Positions 47,490-57,994 of a stretch of DNA of 64,000 nucleotides are shown piece by piece (position 1 is the first letter of the stretch; every line of letters begins with the position of its first letter). The stretch is from Physella acuta (lineage: Eukaryota > Mollusca > Gastropoda > Physidae), in contig NW_026731779.1 of the NCBI RefSeq assembly GCF_028476545.1, forward strand, positions 310,001 to 374,000. Direction: 5' to 3'. The position numbers were made by a program, and so were the translations under genes. Below the pieces are notes generated by a model that did not search any database, was not told where the DNA came from, and saw only the letters and a program-made list of their open reading frames with translations.

Positions 47490-50405
47490 GTAATAACAAT
47501 AATTTTTAGGCCTTTTTTGAAATATTGAAGTGTTTACAATGCCTAACAAATCAGCTGATCTTAGAAAATAAAGAAAACAACAAATCAATACAGTTTTTAA
47601 AAAGACAAAAGACTAGTTTTACTGTTGAAAGATAATTAAAATTAAAAGTTCGAAACTTGTATTACTTAGGTTATGATAAAATATTTCTTTAAAATGTGTT
47701 TAGTTTTTTTTTTCTTCATTAACGTGGCGTATGTAATTTGTCACATGCAAAAACTCCAATCGCATACGAGTATCTGTATCTATTCATGCGAAATGTAATG
47801 TTTACTAGATAGGGCGGGGAGCAATCGACCGATGGGATATACGCAATAGCCCTTATTTTTGGGCACTGTAGCCCAATGTATAAGATCGCTAAACAAAATC
47901 AATTATTTTCCAATAGCGTGCCATCAATAATCGATAGCTTCCAGAATTATCTTAACGCTTTTTGCGGCGGCATGCTAAACGTTATTGCCTGTTCCTAATT
48001 GATAAACTAATAGCCAGAGAGTTTCGGTGTAGTTTCAAAGTATTAGTTCTAAAAATTTTGAACACTATTCACCAGGTTTGTAACTGTCTTTATGTGTGTA
48101 TGTGTTTTCTTAATTTCGGTGAGTTTCGGTAATAAAAATGAATTCTGTTTTATTATTCATTGCGCGCTGGTGTAACCATGGAGCAGAATCTCTGCGCTAC
48201 GGCGTCTGAAAAGCTACCCGAGTAACAGCCCCTTTCACCCGCTTCCGGTCTAGCAGAAGTGGTTGGTATCGATATTGCTACTATATGAGGCAGCGTCGAG
48301 GCTTAGCAAACTTCTGTGGAATGCTCATACGAGTTGACCGTTTTAAAATAAACCACGCACTTCCAAACGGAGGCTATTTAAAAAATAGGAACATACGAAA
48401 ATAGTATTGGAAAATTGGAAAGTTTTGTTTTAAGGAATAATTAAACAAGAAAAATCGATTGCGCGGATTTTCCTAAAGTTTCAAAGGTGGCTTCCTAGAT
48501 GATTTAACTTCTGCGGACTCCGCTACTAAATACTTGAATGTTGTGTAGGCGTACTCTTTGGAGATATTTGTAAACAAAATAATAGCACAGAAAACCTGTA
48601 ACAGCGGATACTTTACAACACAGGTAAACATGTTTAACTTCATGAAATATCTGATGGATCAGGTAGCTCTTTGATGCAATTTTATGAGTCGTTTAAGGTT
48701 TCTTTAAATTTTCGCGAAAACATGCACACAAATGGCAAGACACATGTCTGTCAGGATGACGATTAAAAACAACGTATTTTAATATTTTTAGGGGTGTTTT
48801 TGTGGGAATTAGTGAGTTGAGACACAACATCGGACATCAAATTTGGCATAAGTATTAGAAATAAACATATGCTTGTTTCAATTGCAGAAAATTAAGCGTT
48901 GCAATCTCTTTGTTCTCCCTTCTATCAAAATACACGAGTTGTTATTTGTATTGGCTAATCCAGAAGCGTACATAAATGGGGTGGGACAGGATGAACCAGA
49001 TACAGACGCTTTTTCGGTGATAAATACTATTGAAAACAAGCTGTGAAAATATATTATCACCTTACAGAAGGAAGAACTTGAAGCTATTAGCAATCATATT
49101 TCCATCATCGTTTTTTGTGTTATGTAAGTATCTAATGTGTTAATGACTCGTCGCATGATTATATCTCGTCATTCTTATCGGCGATTAATGGGGCGTCAGG
49201 CAGAACAAAGCGTATGTGTGTCACAATATCAGCCTACTGTAGCATCTGTACATCTGCTGTTTACTTAGACAAAGTGTAGCCTTTGCTTAAGGTGTCGGTC
49301 TTAAGTCTCGACTTTTCTATGGGAAGTTTTCTTTTTACTACCTTTAGATTTTAGGATCACTGCCAGTCTAGTGACATAAAATAATCTGGCTCCTAGAACC
49401 CAATTTTTCTATGTGATATATATCCCAACTAGCAGGATATTGACAGGTCTCTTCTAAGTTTTCAAATGCATGTTTTATTTATAAGCATAATTTGAAGCGG
49501 ACTGTTTTAGAAACCTATGGAAGTATACGGAGAAAATATACAAGTACACGCTCAGAAAATATAATCCTCCTACAGTGTCAGCAGCGTCAATATGGGTCAA
49601 GATGGTAGGCAAGTGCCGATGTTTTTCCTATTTTCCTGCATCACTACGACACATAATAAGGGGATTAAGTGGGGCATAATGGCACACTGGGAAACATCTA
49701 TATATATAATTCTCTTCTTGGAGAAGTTAGAAAACACCAAGCTGTAAGGGCGCTCCCTACCACCCCCACCCCTACATGGTCTGGTGAGCTGTAGTTCACG
49801 CTAAATGTTTACAATCGTACAGCCGGGTTTAGTGACGTCTATTCGGGGGCAGATAATTTAGTTTGAAACGATTTTAAACTTAGGGGAGGTAACTAAGAGG
49901 AGTTTACTTTCACGGGGGGGGGGGGGGGGGGTAGGGGTTGGGGAAAGGAGGGGGGGGGGTATCGTCCTTAACGACCTACTGATAGTGTTTTAAAGCAAAT
50001 ATTTTCAGTGGCAGCATTGGTACTGTCGAATTCACAAATTATGAATTACTGAAAAGTAGAAAATAAAACAACTAAATAGCGGCGTATGATACGCCGCGGG
50101 TCGGCTCGTATTTAAATACATTGCTAACATAGGTTAAAACAATAGAAAAATGGAACATAATAAAACTGCTTTCGAAATGTGATTAATCATATTGTAAATA
50201 AGAAACAAATAATGCAATCACAACTATATTCTTTGTAACAATAACTAACGCTTTTTGATATTTTAAATTTTGTTACCGGTATTGAAAAATAGAGTAGATA
50301 CAGATATAGAACATAAGTCTTACTCAAATTTTGTAAAACAATAACCTTAAAGCAGTTTGCCAGTGCATAGACCCTACAAGCAAATCTTTTTAAAAGCTAA
50401 TGAAA
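47490..50405. other. Repeat-poor stretch, no exon recognised
   Basis: About 47.75-48.4 kb is non-repetitive and dense in homeodomain- and GATA-like words (AATCAATTATT, ATCAATAATCGATAG, GGTATCGATATTGC). A short ORF with good Kozak context starts at 48178 (MEQNLCATASEKLPE). G runs lie at 49914-49931. This could be a cis-regulatory or leader-exon region, but nothing decisive is visible. Confidence 0.3.
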
Positions 50406-50409
50406 ATTT

Positions 50410-51445
50410 AAATAAAGCAGGAGTGATCTCCCCTAAACTTTCTCACACATTAGAATTTAAAAAACAAGGTAATTAAAAAGTCTAGTGACAATTTTAGCGC
50501 AATTTTCTTAAGTTATCTAAAAATAGCTCTGTCGTAGCGTAAATCAAGAGCAGGGTTAGTAAAACCATTGGTTAAAATACATGTTTTATTTACAATAGAG
50601 TTACATGACTAAAAACCATTGAGCGCCTAGCTATTGAACGTGATGACGCGTGTGGTGTGGTTGGATAAAAATGCCTTCTAATTCGGTCCAAATTTTAATT
50701 AATTCAAAAAATTTTTAGTGACCAAACGAAAGGATATTTTTGAAAACTTTCTTCGGCAATATTGTTCTAAATTATAGCAGGAATCGATTGGTACATGTTT
50801 CAAGTCGCTAAGTGGTCTGTTTGCCGAGATATGGGCCAAAAACTGCATTTTTCGAGGTTTTTTGGCTTTTCCGGGGAATCCATGAAAGAAACCCGGAATT
50901 ATTTTGGCCTATGTTCATCCTCGTAACTTGCTTAACATAATTGCTTTTGGAACTAGTCCTCGATATTGCTTCGTTGAGGAGGAGATACGACTTAAAGCTG
51001 CGGACACACATCCATTCATTCATACATCCAGAAATGACGGGTTAATAAACGCAATTCTCCAGAATGGAAATTGCGCTAAAAAATAGGATAGTGGGCCTAG
51101 AATTGCGTATTTAAAAAATTGCACACCTAATAAGATCTTATACCTGCTTTTAAAATTTCGTCCACATAACTGAAACGGTAATCAAGTTATCGGTATTTAG
51201 AACACAAAAGTAGAGTAAACAACTTCCGTTTGTTGAAGGTCACTAAAAAAATTGAAAGTAATTCAAGTATAAGATCTTGTACTACCTGGAAATGTGCTCA
51301 ACTTAGAGTCTTCACACCGAAATAGAATAAAGTATCACTCGTTCAAAAGTTGATACCATCTACAAATTTGATATAATACCTATACATGAAATTTTGTCAA
51401 CATAGTTAAATAATAAAACGGTCTCTATACTTCGTATTTGTAAAA
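50410..51445 (-). repeat. Family H repeat, diverged and interrupted copy
   Basis: GGAGTGATCTCCCCTAAACT at 50420 is one end. ATTGCACACCTAATAAGATC, GGTAATCAAGTTATCGGT and TACTTCGTATTTGTAAAAGT (ending about 51450) are reverse-orientation remnants of the body and other end. About 650 bp of unrelated sequence separates them. Confidence 0.5.
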
Positions 51446-52101
51446 GTAAAATGTTATCTTTGGTAACTTTCAATATTATTGGAGTATACTTCTTTTTTTG
51501 ATCGTTAGCTCTTTATCCGGTTAAAAATTAAATTTTAGTTTTTTATTAATTTGCTTAATGGTTGAACAACCAGCATATATCAAAATAATATAGTTAATTT
51601 TGTAAGAAGAAAATTATGTAGAATACTATTGTAACACTTGTATTATTTACTTTTAAAATAAAAACAATTTTTTACATAATGGAAATTGAATGAATAAACA
51701 ACAGTAAAATATGTGCATTTTATTTAATTATATTAAATTGCATTATTATCTCCCCTTCTAGTATTTGCTAGCTTAAAATATTAAAATCACAATTAAGTGA
51801 AATAAAACTTCATTTTAGAGAATAGTTTTCTCTTCTATTTTCGTGTCGCGTGCTGCTGTGTTTTGTGTTGTTGTAGGCCACATTGCATTGTTTTTTGTGT
51901 GATCAGCTATTTTTTGTTCCATACTTTTTATTCTTAAAAAAATAACCACCGTTTTTAATATTTCTATTGTGACGAAGTAGGGCTATGCAGCTAGTATGTT
52001 CTCTGTATCTTGTTGAAGTAACGAAATGTTTACTGATGCAGGCACCCCACTGAAGACTATTAAGGTACAATGTTGTTAAATAGACACTTCTTACTTTTAA
52101 T

Positions 52102-52311
52102 AAGTGTTTCTTCCAGAATTTTTTTCTCGTGGGGGGGGGGGGGGGAAGGGACGACATCATTTTTCGGGGGGGGGGGGGCGCTGGTAAAAGTATGTTTTTT
52201 TTAGATAAATTCCATTACGTTCCGGGATGGGGGTGGAGTAGACATTTTTCGGGGGGAGGGGATGGGTGGGGGGGGGGGGGGGGGACTAAGCGATGCCTGG
52301 AAGAAACTCCT
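52102..52311. mobile_element. G-rich hAT MITE (family G)
   Basis: Starts AAGTGTTTCTTCCAGAA and ends GATGCCTGGAAGAAACTCCT. The flanks CTTTTAAT (52094-52101) and CTTATAAT (52312-52319) form a 7/8 target duplication. Several G runs lie inside. Confidence 0.8.
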
Positions 52312-52472
52312 CTTATAATGCACTTGCCTTCTCAATTCTTTAATTGATTTCTAAACATTTAAGACAATGCGTATGTTTTATTTTCAAATCGCCAAATTAA
52401 AAACTTTAAACGAGATTATTATACTAGAAGCACAAGTGTTTTAATATTATTTTATAGGCGTCATTTTGATCG

Positions 52473-52545
52473 GGGACGGCGTGACCTAGCAAAAGAGCGC
52501 TAGACTGCTAACCCGAAAGACTCACTTGAGAATTTCGATTACCAT
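52473..52545 (+). mobile_element. SINE family A, head fragment
   Basis: GGGGACGGCGTGACCTAGCA followed by AAAGAGCGCTAGACTGCTAA and CCCGAAAGACTC. Only the tRNA-like head is present. Confidence 0.65.
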
Positions 52546-52768
52546 CCCATTGATATATATTATGCATATCGCTTATTTCTGTGCTCGATTTTAAATTATT
52601 GAACCATCTTTGCCCCTCCCCCCCCCCATTTATGCGTATGGACATGTGCTGCATTGCCTTAAAAATCCGGGGACAGTAGTTTAGCTACCGATAAAACCAT
52701 AAAACCGTTATTTAACACCAAATAGTGCAATTTCAGATTCGTTTGTGATTTCCAGCAACTTTATTTTA

Positions 52769-53169
52769 GGGGTCGTCCATAAATGACGTCACACTTGTAG
52801 GGGGGAGGGGGTCCGTAATTTTGTGACGGTGTGTGATGAGAGGGAGGGGTTGGGGCATTCCGATGGTGTGACGTCACACTTTTTCATTATAAAAAAGCAA
52901 TGCTAGAGAACGAATTTTAGCCGTTATTTCGCGTTTTAGAAAACTGTTTTAATAAATTGTAACAGGAATTTATTAGAATACTCTCTGTTAAAAGAGTTCA
53001 GACAAGATTTTGGAAAAATATAAAGAAAAATTCAACTGCAATTTTGAAGGGGGGTTGCAATGCTGAGGTGTGACGTCATTTTAGGGGGTCTTGCTTTTTG
53101 TGACTATGTGTGACGGAGGGGAGGGGGGGGAGGTAAAAAAAAAAGCATGACGTCATTTATGGATGACCC
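52769..53169 (+). mobile_element. 401-bp MITE, GTCGTCCATAAATGACGTCA termini
   Basis: Inverted termini GGGGTCGTCCATAAATGACG and CGTCATTTATGGATGACCC. Further inverted subterminal matches (TTGTGACGGTGTGTGATGAG and TTGTGACTATGTGTGACGGA in the right half) suggest internal duplication. Other copies: 37855-38197 and 61262-61470. No ORF is present. Confidence 0.82.
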
Positions 53170-53877
53170 TTTAAAAAAATAATTGTACAACATAGATCTA
53201 GATCAAGGAGCTCTGTTATTAAAATTATGCCAGAATCTAATGAGATTTTTATGCAATAATTAAAATAAATTATCTCAGTGTTTTAGTCTAGATCTTGATC
53301 TATGTAACATTTTTAAAAAACCTTTACCACAAAACAATTGAAAGCCACAAACTACAGTCTCGTGAATTAGAAAACGTACTCTTAGGTTAGTCAATATTGA
53401 TATTGTTCAGACAAATACAGGCTGGATAAAATCAATGTAGTAACCAAAACAGAATGAGATCCGATTCTAACTTTGTTAGTTTTCAATCGCTTTTATTTCA
53501 AATGCTGTTTACAAAAACTAGCTGACCATTCTTCGCTGCTGAATTGATTTGGTTTTAAACAAATGTATCCAATAATTGATAAAGTATTTTGTCTAAAGTT
53601 TGTTCTAGTGACAATTCTTGGTGACGTCATTAATTGTTAAGGGCTCTCTGTGACTAATTAATGGATTAAAAACAAAAGAAACAGACGTGTGTTGGTGAAT
53701 AGAAGTCTTTCAAGAGGGAGTAGATTTTTTGTGGGCGCGTCAGTTTGTTTTGTACAGGATTTTCATTGGAAACTTTTGTAGAGGGAATAGTTTTTCATAG
53801 GAGCGTTGATTGATTTTGTAAAGGGAAAAAGATTTTGATGGGAGCGTTGATCGGTTTTGTAAAGGGAATAAATTTTA
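53170..53877. other. Spacer with AGATCTAG inverted words
   Basis: ACATAGATCTAGATCAAGG (about 53190) and CTAGATCTTGATCTATGT (about 53289) form a near-inverted pair about 100 bp apart. No gene is seen. Confidence 0.4.
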
Positions 53878-54911
53878 ATGCCGACATCCAAAAGGCCGAC
53901 ATCCAAAAGGTCGACGAGACAAAAGGCCGACATCCAAAAGGCCGACAAGGCAAAAGGCCGACAAGTTTTGTAAATAACAAACTACAATTACAGGCATGTT
54001 TAATATCTAAAATATGTAATTATATACGACTTTTTAAGTTTCTAATAAATATTCTTAGGTACATACAATAGGATAAAATAAAACACACGATGTAACCAAT
54101 CATTTGTTGCCGATATATTGGTCCATATATAGGGAAATCACAAAAAAAACGAAAAAAAAACGTACCAATTTCGGCACACTTGTATCACAATCACAACATT
54201 ATTAATGAATCCAACGAATATAGTATACAACTTTTTTTTCACGCAATTCGCAATGGACGAAACTAAAATATAATTCAAAATTTGTCTGTATTTAACATGT
54301 AGTCTAGTCAAGGCACGCGATTGTTCTACTTCATTCGGTTTCTTTGATTTCTTTGCGAAATATGGCGGTAACGCCACCTAGGCCCTATCTGTTTATTTTT
54401 TGTACACTCCAGTCGCATGGACCCCATAGTTCACCTTATAAGGATCGCAACTAGCATTGTCTCTTGGCGCTCCACCTTGTTGCACGTGGGCGATGATGCC
54501 GGCGGCTTTTGACTTGGTTCTTTGATGATTATCTCACCTTGATTACATAGAAGGAGCTATGAAAGACAGCAGTGACAGCATTTCGAAATATCTTGGTGTT
54601 TATCCTTTGTATTTAAGACACACCCGTAATATCCAGTCGCCTGACCCTATGGTTTACCTTATAAGGATAGCAACTAGTACCGTCTCTTCTCTTGAACGTT
54701 TCACTTTTTTCATGCCTTATTTCGATGGTTGTCAAGATATGAGCTATGCAGTAACACATATTTTGCGATATTAGTATCTTTTTTGCTTGTCGGTCTTATG
54801 GTTTCTCAGCCTTAAGGTTTGTCGGCCTTATGTCCTGTCGGCCTTTTGGCTGTCGGCCTTTTGTCCATGTCGGCCTTATGTCTTGTCGGCCTTTTGGATG
54901 TCGGCCTTTTG
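53878..54911. mobile_element. About 1.03-kb element whose inverted ends are tandem arrays
   Basis: The left end has six head-to-tail units of the type GGCCGACATCCAAAA (53878-53970). The right end has about eight inverted units of the type TGTCGGCCTTTTGG (54786-54911). The interior holds no convincing transposase. This looks like a non-autonomous transposon with repetitive subterminal binding-site arrays. I do not assign a superfamily. Confidence 0.75.
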
Positions 54912-55330
54912 ACCTACACCCCTAAACAGGTGTCTCTTTAGATATCGAGGCCTTTAATCAGTTAAACAAGACATTGTTTTACTCGCGATCAAAGTCCAAA
55001 ATTATGTTTCCGTTCTGTCTTTTTGTTTTGTCTTTAACCACACTGTTGTGTGCTGACGAAACCTTTGGTTGAAACGCCCACTGTACCTGTAATTTTCTTC
55101 ATTTTTCGAGGATACTAACACTACACGTTTTATTATTATTTCCACTGTAACCTCACTGAAGCTACTACCTTTTACCTATTTCTGCTGTTATGTAGTCCGT
55201 TCAGGGCTGTGACCATTCGTTGTCCACCGTATATAACCGTAAGCCAACAATATTTAAGTCAAGTGTAGAGAGTATCTCAGCTTGAACTTGTCGCCTTTAG
55301 AACTGTGACGAGGGCATTTCAGCCATAAGC

Positions 55331-55990
55331 TGTCGTCTGCTATAGCTCTGTAGAGATGATCTCGGTTAAAATATGTTGTGTGCTATAGCTGTGTAGAGAT
55401 AATCTCAGTTAAAATATGTCGTGTGCTACAGCTGTGTTGAGATAATCTCAGTTAAAATATGTCGTCTGCTATAGCTGTGTAGAGATAATCTCAGTTAAAA
55501 TGTGTCGTCTGCTATAGCTGTGTAGAGATAATCTCAGTTAAAATGTGTCGTCTGCTATAGCTGTGTAGAGATAATCTCAATTAAAATGTGTCGTCTGCTA
55601 CAGCTGTGTTGAGATAATCTCAGTTAAAATATGTCGTCTGCTATAGCTGTGTAGAGATAATCTCAGTTAAAATGTGTCGTCTGCTATAGCTGTGTAGAGA
55701 TAATCTCAGTTAAAATGTGTCGTCTGCTATAGCTGTGTAGAGATAATCTCAATTAAAATGTGTCGTCTGCTATAGCTGTGTAGAGATAATCGCAGTTAAA
55801 ATGTGTCGTCTGCTATAGCTGTGTAGAGATAATCTCAGTTAAAATATGTCGTCTGCTATAGCTGTGTAGAGATTATCTCAGTTAAAATATGTTGTGTGCT
55901 ATAGCCATGTAGAGATTATCTCAGTTAAAACATGTCGTCTGCTACAGTCGCGTAGAGATTATCTAAGTTAAAACCTGTCGTCTGCTAAAG
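55331..55990. repeat. 43-bp minisatellite, about 15 copies
   Basis: Unit GTCGTCTGCTATAGCTGTGT followed by AGAGATAATCTCAGTTAAAA and TGT. Each unit contains the palindrome GAGATAATCTC, with flanking sequence open to hairpin formation. Variation is by single substitutions. Confidence 0.93.
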
Positions 55991-55999
55991 TGAATGGAT

Positions 56000-56567
56000 C
56001 ATTTACATAACAAGAGCCGCCGTTGTTCTATTGTGGGAGGAGTTTAAAAGTTTTCACATTAACAGCAACAAGAGGTTGACGCGCATAGATGCATAACGTA
56101 TATGCTGTTTTCTGTACAGCATAAGAGTTGTTTACTGTACGGCGTAAGAGCTGTTTGCTGTAGAGCGTACAGGCTGTATGATGTAGAGAGTACAGGCTGT
56201 TTGATGTAGAGAGTACAAGCTGTTAGCTGTAACCAACGCCGTTGTGTGCGAGAGTATTGCCGCTTTATTGTGAGGAGAAACTGAAAAGCCCAATCAAGGA
56301 TTGGTCGCTTGGGCGAGTTGTTTGATGATTGTCGCTTGGTTAACAAGAGCGATCGATTTGAATGAGAGGTTTTTTTTAGCACTAATTAGAATTTGGAAAT
56401 AAATGAGATTTTTAGGCAGTGGATAAACGTGTCATGTTTGAACACGTGACATATGTAGTTTTTTGAACTTTTTTAGTGCGTATAAACAAGACTGTTGTGA
56501 TTAACATTGAAGTCTTTTTAAAACTTTTTTGAGGAATGGATCTAGTCACTAAACAGTACCTTTTCGA
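56000..56567. other. Spacer, short GCTGTTTGCTGTAGAG-type repeats
   Basis: A weak tandem pattern of GCTGTTTGATGTAGAGAGTA lies at about 56105-56225. A minus-strand 107-codon ORF over it is a repeat artefact. No gene is seen. Confidence 0.4.
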
Positions 56568-56796
56568 AACTTACGGGCCATGGGGCAGGTGAAATAGAGT
56601 TCACCTGTTTCTGTTATCAAGGCATATGGAGGGATATTGCGGTCTGGCCAGCCGCCTTTACTTTCCCTAACGTGTCAGGTACCCATCAGAGCTGGGTGGA
56701 CTCAAGGACCTTCCCCGCATTTAACATTCGATTCGAACTCGATACTATTGGGTTAGTAGTCTCATGCTCTACCAACGGACCACGCCGTTCCACATT
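56568..56796 (-). mobile_element. SINE family A, near full length, minus orientation
   Basis: TACGGGCCATGGGGCAGGTG, AAATAGAGTTCACCTG, CAGCCGCCTTTACTTTCCC, CAGAGCTGGGTGGACTCAAG and CTACCAACGGACCACGCCG, in the standard order for a reversed copy. Confidence 0.8.
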
Positions 56797-56928
56797 TTGT
56801 CAAAAGTCACCAATAATGTAATACATTAGTAAATAAACATTTATTTTTCACCAATCATCTTTTCAACCCGTTGTTTGACTAATTCTTTGGTCTCACCTCT
56901 AACTGCATCTATATCACAAATGCCAAAA

Positions 56929-57705
56929 TATTACATTCTCTTTACAGCCACCATCAACTTATCATTAAAGTCTTACATTCTCTCTACCACAGATCAACCT
57001 ATCATTAAAGTCTTACCTTCTCTCTACAGCCACCATCAACCTATCATTAAAGTCTTACCTTCTCTCTACAGCCACCATCAACCTATCATTAAAGTCTTAC
57101 CTTCTCTCTACAGTTACAGCCAACTTATCATTAAAGTCTTACTTTCTCTTCATGGCTACCATCAAGATACCATTAAAGTCTTACCTTCTCTCTACAGCCA
57201 CCATCAACCTATCATTAAAGTCTTACCTACTCTCTACAGCCACCATCAACCTATCATTAAAGTCTTACCTTCTCTCTACAGCCACCATCAACCTATCATT
57301 AAAGTCTTACCTTCTCTCTATAGCCAACATCAAACTATCATTAAAGTCTTACCTTCTCTCTACAGTTACAGCCAACTTATCATTAAAGTCTTACTTTCTC
57401 TTCATGGCTACCATCAAGATACCATTAAAGTCTTACATTCTCTCTACAGTCACCATCAACCTATCGTTAAAGTCTTTCCTTCTCTCTACAGCCACCATCA
57501 ACCTATCATTAAAGTCTTACCTTCTCTCTACAGTTACAGCCAACTTATCATTAAAGTCTTACTTTCTCTTCATGGCTACCATCAAGATACCATTAAAGTC
57601 TTACCTTCTCTCTACAGCCACCATCAACCTATCATTAAAGTCTTACATTCTCTCTACAGTCACCATCAACCTATCGTTAAAGTCTTTCCTTCTCTCTACC
57701 ACAGA
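56929..57705. repeat. 42-bp minisatellite with splice-site-like units, about 18 copies
   Basis: Unit CTTACCTTCTCTCTACAGCC followed by ACCATCAACCTATCATTAAA and GT. Higher-order blocks include a TTACAGCCAACTTATC and a CATGGCTACCATCAAGATAC variant repeated three times. The 321-codon plus-strand ORF (units of LPSLYSHHQPIIKV) is open because 42 is a multiple of 3. It is best treated as an array and not a gene. Confidence 0.92.
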
Positions 57706-57994
57706 TCATCCAGAAAACTACCCATCCAACGTCCAAACCCAGCAAAATCTATCCCCAACCTAGGTATGGAGTTTCACAAAATGGCTGATTACTGCCTCTG
57801 GAACTTGGCGCTAAACTGTTTTTGGATTGACCTAACCTAATCCACGTAATCTGACTTAACATCTAAAAACTTTCAGGATACGTATCGGATTATATTTAAA
57901 AAATCATACCTTAATTCTTTAGGGAACTTTTTGTTGAAAAAGTCGCTATCGGATAAAAAAATGTTGATTTCGCCAAAAATTCGCCGCTGACACT

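Noticed and set aside
46887-47490. Long Pro/His/Thr-rich (minus) and Gly/Val/Trp-rich (plus) ORFs
   Set aside because: They are translations of the G-rich block and stay open only because G/T-rich DNA has few stop codons. Several overlapping frames are open at once.
55331-57705. CRISPR-like arrays
   Set aside because: Units are directly contiguous without unique spacers and lie in a eukaryotic intron/exon context; they are minisatellites.
56875-57840. 321-codon plus-strand ORF with 14-residue repeats, a possible repeat protein
   Set aside because: It follows a 42-bp minisatellite whose unit length is a multiple of three, so all frames without a stop in the unit stay open. A second frame is open over the same array. 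No signal peptide or domain is seen.
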